40,115 bases of DNA from Clostridia bacterium (GCA_017482495.1 JAFUMU010000058.1:1-40115); one strand, 5' to 3'; positions 24,782 through 32,343 are shown, counted from the first letter of the stretch. Notes: generated by a model from the sequence alone, not told the origin. Translations and numbers: made by a program.

Positions 24782-26176
24782 TTATTTCGCTCGGTATCTG
24801 ACGTACTTCTTAACATTGCTTATTTCACCTGACGATACAGGCTCAGTGGTTGATACAAGACCATATTGTGTACTGTATTCCATAGTTCTTTCTCTGTATC
24901 TGTACTCTGTATGTGTTACGTTATCAACAGATTTCGGGATCCACACATTCTTTAGCCCCTCATTTCCGTTGTATACATACGGTCCGTATAAAGGAACGCC
25001 AACGTCCTTCTGCCAAGTTAACTGATAATTCAACGTTATTTCCTGATATATGTTACACCCAGCAACAGAATAACCATCTGCAGCTCCGTAAGTTCCTGCG
25101 GAATTTACGTATCTGTAATACTTATAATAGGTTACAGTTACCTCCCTAGTCTCCACATCTCTTGAAGAGTTTTCACTAACCGGTGTTGTAGACCAACTGC
25201 TCCATGCTCCGTACGATCCCCATGACGATACGGTTTTATCATATACCCATTTTGTATCAGTAATTAAAGCTCCTTCCGGAATATTTGAAGCGAGCACCCA
25301 ATCGGACTCTTTATTTTGACTCCAATGTGCATACAAAGTAATATTCGAGGACAGATTGACCACGGTAGCAGAGATCACTTCTGTCCCACCGTTTTTCTCA
25401 GTATACCAACCGATAAATGTATAATAATCTCTTTTTGGTAATGGAAGAGACCCATAAGTTGAACCGTTTCTAACAAGAAGAGAGCTTTTGGAAACACTTC
25501 CTCCGTTCGCATCAAATGTTACAGTATATGAAATTCCGTCCGTAACTCCACATACAGAACATCGACCGCTTTTAAAAATGTGTCCCGTAGCACTTACACT
25601 ATCGGTCTGCTCATATCCGCAAATGATGCACTTTTTACTTTTAATTCCCCTTGAAGTACATGTAGGTTCTTTTACAGTTATCCAGGCTCCAAAGCCATGG
25701 TCCGTATACAGGGATCTTTCACCGCAATCACACATATGCCAATGAGCACGCTGATTGCTCACCCATGCTTCAGAAAAGTTATGCGTATGTGACAAGGTGG
25801 GTATAATAACTGTTTCTGTATACTTACAAACAGAACAATGATGCTCTCTTCTTCCTTCTTCTGCTTCAGTCGCTTCTACCAGAATCTCCCATTCTCCGTA
25901 ATCGTGATCGCCGGCATTAAACTTTTCACCGCAATCACAAAGATACCAATGCATCCCCTCGCTGACATACCAACCATCCTTGTTGTTTTTGTGGATATGC
26001 TCAGGCTCGTCAGAGATTTCTGTTTCAATGTCCGTTTCCGCCTCCGCGATATTTTCAAGATTCTCCTTTTCAGCAATCTCATCAGTTGAATCTTTCGTTT
26101 CCAACTCAGAATCATGATAACAACCGCGCAAAAGCATAAGAAAGATAACAACAGCCATAGCTACCACTCCGATCAA
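24782..26176 (-). CDS. Membrane-anchored surface protein with Cys/His repeats and an InlB-type repeat
   Basis: About 464 residues. A hydrophobic anchor at the N-terminus is followed by an acidic spacer. Next come about three Cys/His/Trp-rich repeats (HWYLCDCG, HCSVCKY, HWHMCDCG, CIICGY, CSVCG) likely to bind metal. A Listeria-Bacteroides/InlB B repeat follows (YTVTFDANGG ... FIGWYTEKNGG ... ITLYAHW), then a Trp/Tyr-rich C-terminus with WGSYGAWSSWSTTPVS. The start is unclear. In the same reading frame the preceding codons encode KSNKRRNAVIAFLIG, a natural anchor start, yet no ATG or GTG is available there. A TTG at 26176 and an ATG at 26158 (with GGAG 8 nt upstream) are the options. It lies between the kinase gene and the zinc-ribbon gene and is probably the outward arm of the kinase operon. 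Confidence 0.75.
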   Translation of the reverse strand: MIGVVAMAVVIFLMLLRGCYHDSELETKDSTDEIAEKENLENIAEAETDIETEISDEPEHIHKNNKDGWYVSEGMHWYLCDCGEKFNAGDHDYGEWEILVEATEAEEGRREHHCSVCKYTETVIIPTLSHTHNFSEAWVSNQRAHWHMCDCGERSLYTDHGFGAWITVKEPTCTSRGIKSKKCIICGYEQTDSVSATGHIFKSGRCSVCGVTDGISYTVTFDANGGSVSKSSLLVRNGSTYGSLPLPKRDYYTFIGWYTEKNGGTEVISATVVNLSSNITLYAHWSQNKESDWVLASNIPEGALITDTKWVYDKTVSSWGSYGAWSSWSTTPVSENSSRDVETREVTVTYYKYYRYVNSAGTYGAADGYSVAGCNIYQEITLNYQLTWQKDVGVPLYGPYVYNGNEGLKNVWIPKSVDNVTHTEYRYRERTMEYSTQYGLVSTTEPVSSGEISNVKKYVRYRAK

Positions 26177-26211
26177 AAAAGCAATGACAGCGTTCCTTCT
26201 TTTATTTGATT

Positions 26212-27318
26212 TTACAGTTTGTTCTCCTTCTTCGCATTTTCAGTAATTAATTGGTCGCAATCATCGTTTTCGCTATGTTCCAATGCAACAGTAGTACTCA
26301 TATCATCATTTTTAGATGACCCCTCAATTACAGGCTTCCGATTGAATAGAGATACAGTTACACTCTCATCATCGCCATCAGATGTCCCTCCCGTGACTGT
26401 AGCATGATAAACCGGATTAACGGCGAATTTAACCCTTTCAAGATCCTTCCTCATTTCTGCCGGAGAAGAGTATCTTTTTTCGGGGTCATAAGCACACGCT
26501 TTCAAGACAACCTCATTGAGTTCTTTTATTCCGTTTTTAGGCGCTGGTATCTGGTCACCCGCCATTCTCTTCGCCCAAGATTCTGATATTTGAGTAACAG
26601 TTGGAGATACTGGCGGAAGCGGCAAAAATGGAGTTCTCTTCTCATTAAGTAGCCAGTACATAACAAGACCGAGAGAATATATATCTATAGATTCATTATA
26701 CGCATCTCCGCGATAGACCTCAGGAGCCATATACGAGTATGTACCGGTCTTTGTTGCATGAGTGGTATGATCCATGGTTTTGGCTATCCCAAAATCCCCC
26801 AACTTGTAATCGCCGAACTCATTTACAAATATATTTTGTGGCTTGATATCGCGATGAATTATATTTTTCTTATTACACAACTCTAAGGCACGACAAATAT
26901 CAATACCCAATTTGATAATCTCATAAACTGTCATCGTGTTTACAGAGCTGTGCTTAATAAGCGATGTCAACAATTCCATGCGGATGAGAACGGTCCAACC
27001 TTTTCCGTTTTCATGTGGAATTATCAAATGGTCCTCATAGCTCACAATGTTACTGTTACCTCTGAAATGAGACATCAAACGAAACTCATCCACGATCCTA
27101 TCTACTTGGCTTTTGAATATTTCAGTTACTGTTTTATCATCATATCCTTCATCAAGATATTCACGGTACTGCTCCTCAGAGGTAGGAATATTTATCTCTT
27201 TCAAAGCGGAAAAATATTCTCCTGCCTCCTCGCCTCTTTTTCGGATCTTGTATACTCGTCCGAATCCACCGACCCCTATTTCTTCAACCGTGTCCCATCC
27301 TGGCCATAATTCTTTCAT
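26212..27318 (-). CDS. Hanks-type serine/threonine protein kinase, intact
   Basis: This 368-residue cytosolic kinase is predicted to phosphorylate Ser/Thr residues. All key motifs are present: glycine loop GVGGFG (15-20), the ATP-binding Lys in SALKEI (40), a candidate helix-C Glu at 78, catalytic loop HRDIKPQN (155-162), DFG (175-177) and MAPE (197-200). The kinase domain ends near 295. The last ~70 residues are Ser/Thr/Asp-rich with repeated T-V-[ST/A]-L patches (ESVTVSLF, STTVALEH), possible phosphorylation sites. Unlike PknB-type kinases it has no membrane helix or PASTA repeats. It is first in its operon, behind a consensus promoter, and has only a moderate ribosome site (GGGGT). Likely targets are the neighbouring membrane proteins or the tubulin complex, by context only. 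Confidence 0.92.
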   Translation of the reverse strand: MKELWPGWDTVEEIGVGGFGRVYKIRKRGEEAGEYFSALKEINIPTSEEQYREYLDEGYDDKTVTEIFKSQVDRIVDEFRLMSHFRGNSNIVSYEDHLIIPHENGKGWTVLIRMELLTSLIKHSSVNTMTVYEIIKLGIDICRALELCNKKNIIHRDIKPQNIFVNEFGDYKLGDFGIAKTMDHTTHATKTGTYSYMAPEVYRGDAYNESIDIYSLGLVMYWLLNEKRTPFLPLPPVSPTVTQISESWAKRMAGDQIPAPKNGIKELNEVVLKACAYDPEKRYSSPAEMRKDLERVKFAVNPVYHATVTGGTSDGDDESVTVSLFNRKPVIEGSSKNDDMSTTVALEHSENDDCDQLITENAKKENKL

Positions 27319-27434
27319 CGGTCAAACCCCTGAATAATCATTTCTTTTATACGATCTAACGTAAAAATCTGTTATCAATAAACATAAAGTTTTGCAATAT
27401 AGCAAAACCTGACAAGATATACTTACACAGGTAA

Positions 27435-27463
27435 ATTATAACATTCAAATAATTTTCTGTCAA
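27435..27463 (-). promoter_or_regulatory. Consensus promoter of the kinase operon
   Basis: On the minus strand there is -35 TTGACA (27463-27458), a 17-nt spacer and -10 TATAAT (27440-27435). A leader of about 110 nt follows, with a small 7-bp hairpin (27389-27408). The spacer end and -10 match those of the VWA/tubulin operon promoter, suggesting shared expression. Confidence 0.82.
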
Positions 27464-27518
27464 CATAGTCCAATAGCGCGTTTAAATGTTTTAAGCTAAA
27501 TAAAAATTCAAAAAACTA

Positions 27519-27547
27519 TTGACAAGTATATCGAGGTGCGATATACT
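27519..27547 (+). promoter_or_regulatory. padR promoter with palindromic operator in the spacer
   Basis: There is -35 TTGACA (27519-27524), a 17-nt spacer and -10 TATACT (27542-27547). GTATATCG and CGATATAC form a perfect 8-bp inverted repeat around 5 nt at 27526-27546, filling the spacer and the -10. A related imperfect copy (GTGCGATACATCGTATTG) follows near 27567-27584. PadR proteins usually repress their own operon from such sites, so autoregulation is likely. Confidence 0.75.
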
Positions 27548-27606
27548 GTAATCAAGATATAACGCAGTGCGATACATCGTATTGTTATATATAGGAGGGG
27601 TGTCCT

Positions 27607-27921
27607 GTGGATCAGCACATTAAAAAGGTTTATGTACCGATGACCGAAACAGCTTTTTATATTTTACTCTGCCTGAGGAAACCAAATCACGGCTACGGAA
27701 TAGTACAGGCTGTGGAAAAAATGACAGACGGCGCCATACGACTTGCACCCGGCACAATGTACGGAAGCCTTTCAAAAATGGAAAAGGACAAAATAATTAG
27801 ATTCATCCGAGAAGAAGACAAAAGAAAAATATATATTATAACAGACCTTGGCACAGAGGTCCTGCAAGCGGAGCTTCGCAGAATAGAACGTCTTTACAAA
27901 ATAGCGCAGGAGGAAATGTAA
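27607..27921 (+). CDS. PadR-family transcriptional regulator
   Basis: This 104-residue winged-helix DNA-binding protein has the PadR pattern: T-x2-AFYILLCL at the start, NHGYGIVQAVEKMT, the wing LAPGTMYGSLSKMEKD, then an R-K-x-Y-x-I-T-x-L-G turn and a C-terminal dimerisation helix. It starts with GTG after AGGAGGGG. The DUF2812 gene begins 1 bp after its stop, so the two are an operon. The promoter carries a palindrome that is a good candidate for its own operator. The inducing signal is not visible. Confidence 0.92.
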   Translation: MDQHIKKVYVPMTETAFYILLCLRKPNHGYGIVQAVEKMTDGAIRLAPGTMYGSLSKMEKDKIIRFIREEDKRKIYIITDLGTEVLQAELRRIERLYKIAQEEM

Positions 27922-27922
27922 A

Positions 27923-28453
27923 ATGAAAACTAAAAAGCAATTCAAATGGTTTACGATATTCGAGTATGAAAAGGAGCAGGAATATCTTCGCTATATGCAC
28001 AAATGCGGTTGGCGCTTCGTGACGGTAAGGGGACTTGGTATGTATCATTTCGAGGAATGCGAACCGGAGGATGTGGTGTATCAACTTGATTACAATCAAG
28101 AAGGACTGAAAAACAAGGAGGAATATGTCCAGATGTTCAGTGATTGCGGATGGACATATCTGCAAGAATATGCAGGTTACAGTTATTTCCGCAAATCAGC
28201 ATCGCATATGAACGGAGATGAAGAGATCTTCTGCGATGAAGCATCTCGGATACAGATGATGGAGCGTGTTTTCAAGGGTAGGCTCACACCCCTGTTTATT
28301 TTATTCACCTGCGTACTATTGCCTCAATTTTTGTTAAACCTCTTTGCATTTCATAATTACCTTGCAGCATCGTTTCTTGCAGGAATCATAATTATTTACA
28401 TAAGCCTTTTTGTATTTTGTGCTGTAAAATACAGAGATATTAAGAAAACATAA
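27923..28453 (+). CDS. DUF2812 membrane protein, PadR partner
   Basis: This 176-residue protein has an N-terminal soluble DUF2812 domain (KWFTIFEYEKEQEYLRYMH, GWRFV, YHFEECEPEDVVYQLDY, then WTYLQEYAGYSYFRK). Two hydrophobic helices follow around 118-170, with a short basic tail. DUF2812 genes are commonly found directly after padR genes, as here, and may form a membrane-linked control pair. The biochemical function of the domain is not known to me. AGGAGGAAAT precedes the start, overlapping the end of padR. Confidence 0.88.
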   Translation: MKTKKQFKWFTIFEYEKEQEYLRYMHKCGWRFVTVRGLGMYHFEECEPEDVVYQLDYNQEGLKNKEEYVQMFSDCGWTYLQEYAGYSYFRKSASHMNGDEEIFCDEASRIQMMERVFKGRLTPLFILFTCVLLPQFLLNLFAFHNYLAASFLAGIIIIYISLFVFCAVKYRDIKKT

Positions 28454-28465
28454 CCATCGACACAA

Positions 28466-28717
28466 AGCCGGTGAGCTTCACAGCCCCTGAAATCACACTG
28501 AAATAACTTACACCGGCAAATTCGCCCTACAGCCGCAAATGCAGATAACCGCAAGTCTCCCTCCGGGAGGGAGATGGCATTTTCGAAGAAAGTAACGAAG
28601 GGAGCATGCGTAACGGAGAGTTTACAATCGCTTTATGTTACGCAATTCTCCCTCAGTCACGGTCAAGCCGTGACGGCTTTCTCCGTGATGGGTAATCCCG
28701 CCGCGGCGGAATTACCC
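28466..28717. repeat. Intergenic hairpin-rich repeat, possible miniature mobile element
   Basis: A run of inverted repeats fills almost the whole gap between the DUF2812 and AraC genes. They include GCCGGTG/CACCGGC; CTCCC/GGGAG at 28556-28572; GCGTAAC/GTTACGC at 28608-28643; GTCACGG/CCGTGAC at 28656-28674; and a 28-bp palindrome with one mismatch at 28690-28717. The motif TTCTCCCTCAGTCACGG resembles dispersed intergenic repeats I recall from Ruminococcaceae genomes. No transposase gene is present. Whether it is mobile needs other genome copies. Confidence 0.55.
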
Positions 28718-28749
28718 AACGGCAAATACCACTATAACAATCCGTCGAA

Positions 28750-28777
28750 AAACGAGCTGTCACCTGACAGCTCGTTT
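28750..28777 (-). terminator. Intrinsic terminator overlapping the end of the AraC-type gene
   Basis: AAACGAGCTGTCA and TGACAGCTCGTTT form a long, almost loop-less inverted repeat. The AraC-type gene's TGA stop (28762-28760) lies inside the stem. T-rich sequence follows on both strands. Confidence 0.7.
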
Positions 28778-29614
28778 ACTGTTTTTTATATATTCAGTTG
28801 GTGAATATCCAAAGTAGTTTTTAAAGGCTCGGCTGAAAACATAAATTGACGAAAACCCCAACTTTTCACTCACTGCCGATACCGTATCATCTACCAGCAT
28901 CTCCCTTGCAAGCTCGATTCTTTTACGGTTGCGGTATGCTATAAGTCCAACCCCAAAGCTTTCCTTGAAGCATCGCTCAAGATAAAATTTATTATAGTTG
29001 AACTGCTTTGCAAAATCATCAAGGCACAATGACATCCCCTGCCCCGCATCAATAAAATCCTTTATCTGCTCCTCAATTGCAAAGCTTTTGCCCTTTTTAC
29101 CGAAAAGATCACCGAAATTGTCACTTATAAGCATGTCAATCAGCTCTGTCAACTTCGCCTTGCGCCGCAGTTCAGATTTTTGAGAGTCGATAATTTCATA
29201 AAATACTGCCATCGCTTTTTGCATATCCGAAAAAAATACAAAGGGCTCATCAGCATAGCTTCCGAAAACATCTTCACGTATCCGGCTTCTTTCATCATCC
29301 GAAAAAGCATCTATATCCTTAAACGATATGGGTATACGATAACTGTCCGCAGCGTGAGTTACATCGAAGTGAACATGAGGCTGAGACAGCTCATTTTCTA
29401 TTCCCCTGAAGCTGTGAGAAATGCCGGGACGTAAAAGAACAAAATCTCCCGTACTGCATTTGTGATCCTTGCCGTTAAAATTAAGAATACAATCCCCTTC
29501 TTCAATGTATATAAGCTCGTAATCAAATATCGCCCTTTGTGATATCACAGTCCCCCTCCTCAACACTGAAGGAATAGCTACACGAATGTAGGGATTGATC
29601 AAGGATATATCCAT
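28760..29614 (-). CDS. AraC-family transcriptional regulator with N-terminal cupin
   Basis: This 284-residue regulator has an N-terminal sugar-binding cupin (ELIYIEEGDCILNFNGKDH, GDFVLLRPGISHSFRG, HVHFDV) and a C-terminal pair of helix-turn-helix motifs. The second is VSAVSEKLGFSSIYVFSRAFKNYFGYSPTEY split across about 250-280, the AraC/XylS signature. It is transcribed divergently from the GH172 gene, so it probably controls that gene in response to a sugar. The 112-bp gap holds a 9-bp inverted repeat over both -10 regions. GGAGG lies 12 nt before the start, slightly far. The ligand is unknown. Confidence 0.9.
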   Translation of the reverse strand: MDISLINPYIRVAIPSVLRRGTVISQRAIFDYELIYIEEGDCILNFNGKDHKCSTGDFVLLRPGISHSFRGIENELSQPHVHFDVTHAADSYRIPISFKDIDAFSDDERSRIREDVFGSYADEPFVFFSDMQKAMAVFYEIIDSQKSELRRKAKLTELIDMLISDNFGDLFGKKGKSFAIEEQIKDFIDAGQGMSLCLDDFAKQFNYNKFYLERCFKESFGVGLIAYRNRKRIELAREMLVDDTVSAVSEKLGFSSIYVFSRAFKNYFGYSPTEYIKNSKRAVR

Positions 29615-29658
29615 ATACTAAGCAATGCCTCCGCAAGAAATGTTAAATATAAACCAAC

Positions 29659-29694
29659 TTATACTATGTATATAATAGCGCACTTATAGTATAA
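29659..29694. promoter_or_regulatory. Inverted repeat over the divergent araC/GH172 promoters
   Basis: TTATACTAT (29659-29667) and ATAGTATAA (29686-29694) form a perfect 9-bp inverted repeat with 18 nt between. The right arm overlaps a -10 TATAAT (29690-29695) for the GH172 gene, and the left arm gives TATAAG on the other strand for the regulator gene. It is a candidate operator, though AraC-type proteins more often use direct repeats. Confidence 0.4.
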
Positions 29695-29726
29695 TTTCAA
29701 TACCAATTCACATCAGAGGTATAAAA

Positions 29727-30782
29727 ATGTTAAATTCACTTACACGCCAAAAGGATATCCGTTCCTTCTCCGTAACTCCCGAAAATCTCACAGGTGAAAA
29801 GGGCAAGGGCGGAATGGCAACCAAGGGCAGCGCATCCTATGCCGCAAGGGAGCTGGGACAGGGCTGGAAGGTCAACCCCTATCTTATAGTAAAGCCCGGC
29901 GAGACCGCCACCCTTGCAGATATCAAGGGCCAGGGCGCCATCAAGCATTTTTGGATAACGGACGTTCTGCCTGCAAGCAGAATGCTTATTCTCCGCATAT
30001 ATTTTGACGGCCATAAAAATCCCGCGGTCGAGGCCCCGCTTTCCGACTTTTTCTGTAACGCAGACTATAACGAATTCCGTCAGCTTACAAGCCTTCCCAT
30101 GTGCGTAAATCCCGCCAAGGGAATGAATTGCTATTTTGAGATGCCCTATTTCAAGGGATTTCGCTTTGAGATAGAAAACATAGGTGATGTTGTGTGCAAT
30201 CTTTATTATCAGATAGATTGCGAAGAAAAGGTAATCCCCGAGGATTCCCTTTACTTCCACGCACAATTCCGCCGCATCAATCCCCTACCCTATAAGGAAG
30301 CATATACCATTCTTGACAAAGTAAAGGGGAACGGTCACTATGTTGGAACCTATCTGCATTGGGGCGTAAAGAGTAACGGATGGTGGGGCGAGGGAGAGGT
30401 CAAGTTCTATATTGACGGCGACACCGAATTCCCCACTCTCTGCGGAACGGGAACTGAGGATTATTTCTGCGGCTCCTGCAACTTTGACGTTGACGGATAC
30501 AGAGAATTCTGCACTCCCTACGCAGGCCTCAACAAGGTCAATAAAATAGATAATACCTACTGCACTCAGCGGTATTTTGATATGTACCGCTGGCATATTA
30601 CCGACCCTGTGTACTTCAAGGAGGACCTTAAGGTAACGGTTCAGGCGCTGGGCTGGAGACGTGACGGCAGATACTTGCCCCTGCAGGATGATATCTCCTC
30701 CGTTGCATATTGGTATTCAGACAATCTTGATGATGAGTATCCCAATTATCTTGATACCGACACACTGGAATTGATCAGATAA
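29727..30782 (+). CDS. DUF2961 / glycoside hydrolase family 172 enzyme
   Basis: This 351-residue protein is a GH172 (DUF2961) glycosidase; family members hydrolyse fructofuranosides or arabinofuranosides. Recognisable parts are KGxGAIKHFWITD near 75, RIYFDGHKNPAVEAPLSDFF near 90-110, and the catalytic region GEGEVKFYIDGDTEFPTLCG followed by GTGTEDYF near 230-255, which holds the two candidate catalytic Glu residues. There is no signal peptide, so it acts in the cytosol on imported sugars. It is divergent from the AraC-type regulator and convergent with the oxidoreductase gene, sharing one terminator. Its codons are more GC-rich (AAGGGC, CCCGCC) than the neighbours, perhaps a sign of transfer. 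The exact substrate is unknown. Confidence 0.9.
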   Translation: MLNSLTRQKDIRSFSVTPENLTGEKGKGGMATKGSASYAARELGQGWKVNPYLIVKPGETATLADIKGQGAIKHFWITDVLPASRMLILRIYFDGHKNPAVEAPLSDFFCNADYNEFRQLTSLPMCVNPAKGMNCYFEMPYFKGFRFEIENIGDVVCNLYYQIDCEEKVIPEDSLYFHAQFRRINPLPYKEAYTILDKVKGNGHYVGTYLHWGVKSNGWWGEGEVKFYIDGDTEFPTLCGTGTEDYFCGSCNFDVDGYREFCTPYAGLNKVNKIDNTYCTQRYFDMYRWHITDPVYFKEDLKVTVQALGWRRDGRYLPLQDDISSVAYWYSDNLDDEYPNYLDTDTLELIR

Positions 30783-30790
30783 AATAATTA

Positions 30791-30824
30791 AAAAGTGGGC
30801 GCCGACAATTCGGCACCCACTTTT
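30791..30824. terminator. Shared bidirectional intrinsic terminator
   Basis: AAAAGTGGGCGCCGA and TCGGCACCCACTTTT pair over 15 positions with one G-T wobble and a 4-nt loop. T runs lie on both sides. It ends the GH172 transcript from the left and the oxidoreductase/59-residue operon from the right. Confidence 0.9.
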
Positions 30825-31004
30825 TTAAATCTTGTATTCAGCTCTGACCTCGTTCCATTCCTTCATCAGTCCGTTTTCCTCGCAATAACAATAACAGCAG
30901 GAAATCACCTCTTTGTCAGTCATGTCTGAAATCTTTTTCATTCGATAATGGTAAACTTTTTTTAACTTCAAAAAATCGCGTGAAACGCGTGCAAGCTTAT
31001 CCAT
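30825..31004 (-). CDS. Small 59-residue hypothetical protein
   Basis: This short gene encodes 59 residues (begins MDKLARVSRDFLKLKK, ends EWNEVRAEYKI). It contains a cysteine cluster, SCCYCYCEENG, near residues 37-47. It starts 20 bp after the oxidoreductase stop, with GGAGAAGAAG upstream, and its stop abuts the terminator. The good ribosome site and operon position make it a likely real gene. I do not recognise it. The Cys cluster might bind metal, and the charged ends suggest a small helical partner of the oxidoreductase. Confidence 0.6.
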   Translation of the reverse strand: MDKLARVSRDFLKLKKVYHYRMKKISDMTDKEVISCCYCYCEENGLMKEWNEVRAEYKI

Positions 31005-31024
31005 TTACATCTTCTTCTCCTGAC

Positions 31025-32275
31025 TTATTCACTATCAATCCCCAATGCCTGCAAATAATTTTTGATTTGGTTGTCGGTAGGTCGGTAATCCTTATGTGAG
31101 CAGCACGGAAGAGTTGGTGCACTTCCGTCCATACCGTAAAAGGGAGAAAGACGGTCGTTTTCATAAAGCAAGCAATCCTCGGGGTCATCAAAATCAGGGA
31201 TCGCATAAGGCTTTCCGTTTTCAAGCATAGAACGGTGAGCAAGGATCGCAGTTGACGACATTGCAATTGCGGCCTTTAAGTTAAAGGGATGCTCAGGCTC
31301 GCGGCTTTCCTCCAGACATTCAATAAACATACGTGCCGTTATATAATCTCCGCCGCCGTGGCCGCTATTCTTGATCAGTTCCTCGTCTTTATCATCCCAT
31401 TTCGCATCATAGCAATTGATCTCTTCTTTCCCCTCAGGTATGGACCAGCTGTTGTAGCGCAGCATGATCTTTTCTCCCATACCTCGCAGATTTTCGATCT
31501 GACCGTTGGTGCCGCAAATACGGTAGGAGTTATGGTGGGCTCCAAATCCGCAGCAGCCCGTAACTCTGAAAATAGATCCGTCATCATTCTGCGTGGTAAT
31601 GATAGCTGCTCTATCTCCTACAAACTCTGCCGTGGGAATATCGTCTTCATGGGGAGCAAAGGCGCCAAAGGCCGTGACCAGCTTCGGCGTGGCACCTGTT
31701 GCACACATAACGGGACCAAGGGAGTGTGTAATATAATAGGTTCTGGGCAGATAGTTTCTCCAGTGCTTAGGATGGTACATATATACCCTTCTGAAATCGT
31801 CGTCATTCATATTGAAGGGGTGGTTATACTCACCCTCCGCATAAAGTATCTTACCGAGACTGCCGCCGCGGCAAACACGTTGCATTTCACGGTTGAACAC
31901 CATCTGAGGATAATTCTCTGCCAAGAAAAATATTGAACTTGTGTTTTTATAGGCGCGATAAAGCTCAACGCCCTCTGCCATAGTGCCGTTGCTGATGCAT
32001 TCGCAAAAAACGTGAATTCCCTTTTCGAAGCATTTTATTGCAAAGGAAGCATGCTCATGAAAAAGATTTGCAATAATAACGGCATCCATATCGCAGTTCA
32101 AAAATTCATCAAAATCGGTAAACGTGGGTACATCTCCCAGGCGCTCCACACCGTATTTCAGGCGCGCCTCATCGTCATCGCAAAGAGCAACTATCTCGCA
32201 ATCAAGAAGCATAAAGTTCTTGGCAAGATCAACGCCTCTTCCGGCGCCCAATACACCTATCTTGTACGTTTTCAT
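31025..32275 (-). CDS. Gfo/Idh/MocA-family NAD-dependent oxidoreductase, GH109-like
   Basis: This 416-residue cytosolic protein has an N-terminal Rossmann fold (IGVLGAGRGVDLAKNF at 6-21, ALCDDDEAR, then AVIIANLFHEHASFAIKCFEKG with CECISNG). A C-terminal alpha/beta sheet domain follows. The motifs YYITHSLGPV and NSGHGGGDYI resemble the Thr-His-Gly-Leu-Gly-Pro and Gly-His-Gly-Gly motifs of GH109 glycosidases, which cleave sugars through an NAD-dependent redox cycle. It may thus be a sugar dehydrogenase or a GH109-like glycosidase. GAGGT precedes the start, and a weak promoter is at 32315-32343. The neighbouring GH172 and AraC genes point to one sugar-use locus. Confidence 0.88.
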   Translation of the reverse strand: MKTYKIGVLGAGRGVDLAKNFMLLDCEIVALCDDDEARLKYGVERLGDVPTFTDFDEFLNCDMDAVIIANLFHEHASFAIKCFEKGIHVFCECISNGTMAEGVELYRAYKNTSSIFFLAENYPQMVFNREMQRVCRGGSLGKILYAEGEYNHPFNMNDDDFRRVYMYHPKHWRNYLPRTYYITHSLGPVMCATGATPKLVTAFGAFAPHEDDIPTAEFVGDRAAIITTQNDDGSIFRVTGCCGFGAHHNSYRICGTNGQIENLRGMGEKIMLRYNSWSIPEGKEEINCYDAKWDDKDEELIKNSGHGGGDYITARMFIECLEESREPEHPFNLKAAIAMSSTAILAHRSMLENGKPYAIPDFDDPEDCLLYENDRLSPFYGMDGSAPTLPCCSHKDYRPTDNQIKNYLQALGIDSE

Positions 32276-32314
32276 AATATGACCTCTTTGTTAAAATTTA
32301 CTGCTGATGACCTC

Positions 32315-32343
32315 ATTGTATCATATAAAAGATCAAAAGTAAA
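32315..32343 (-). promoter_or_regulatory. Probable promoter of the oxidoreductase gene
   Basis: On the minus strand there is -35 TTTACT (32343-32338), a 17-nt spacer and -10 TACAAT (32320-32315), 40 bp before the start codon. The -35 is a weak match. It overlaps the start of the spoVT-like remnant, read the other way. Confidence 0.4.

Noticed and set aside
23946..25025. A 359-codon plus-strand frame
   Set aside because: It lies antisense to two good membrane-protein genes and covers their terminator. Composition is not protein-like.
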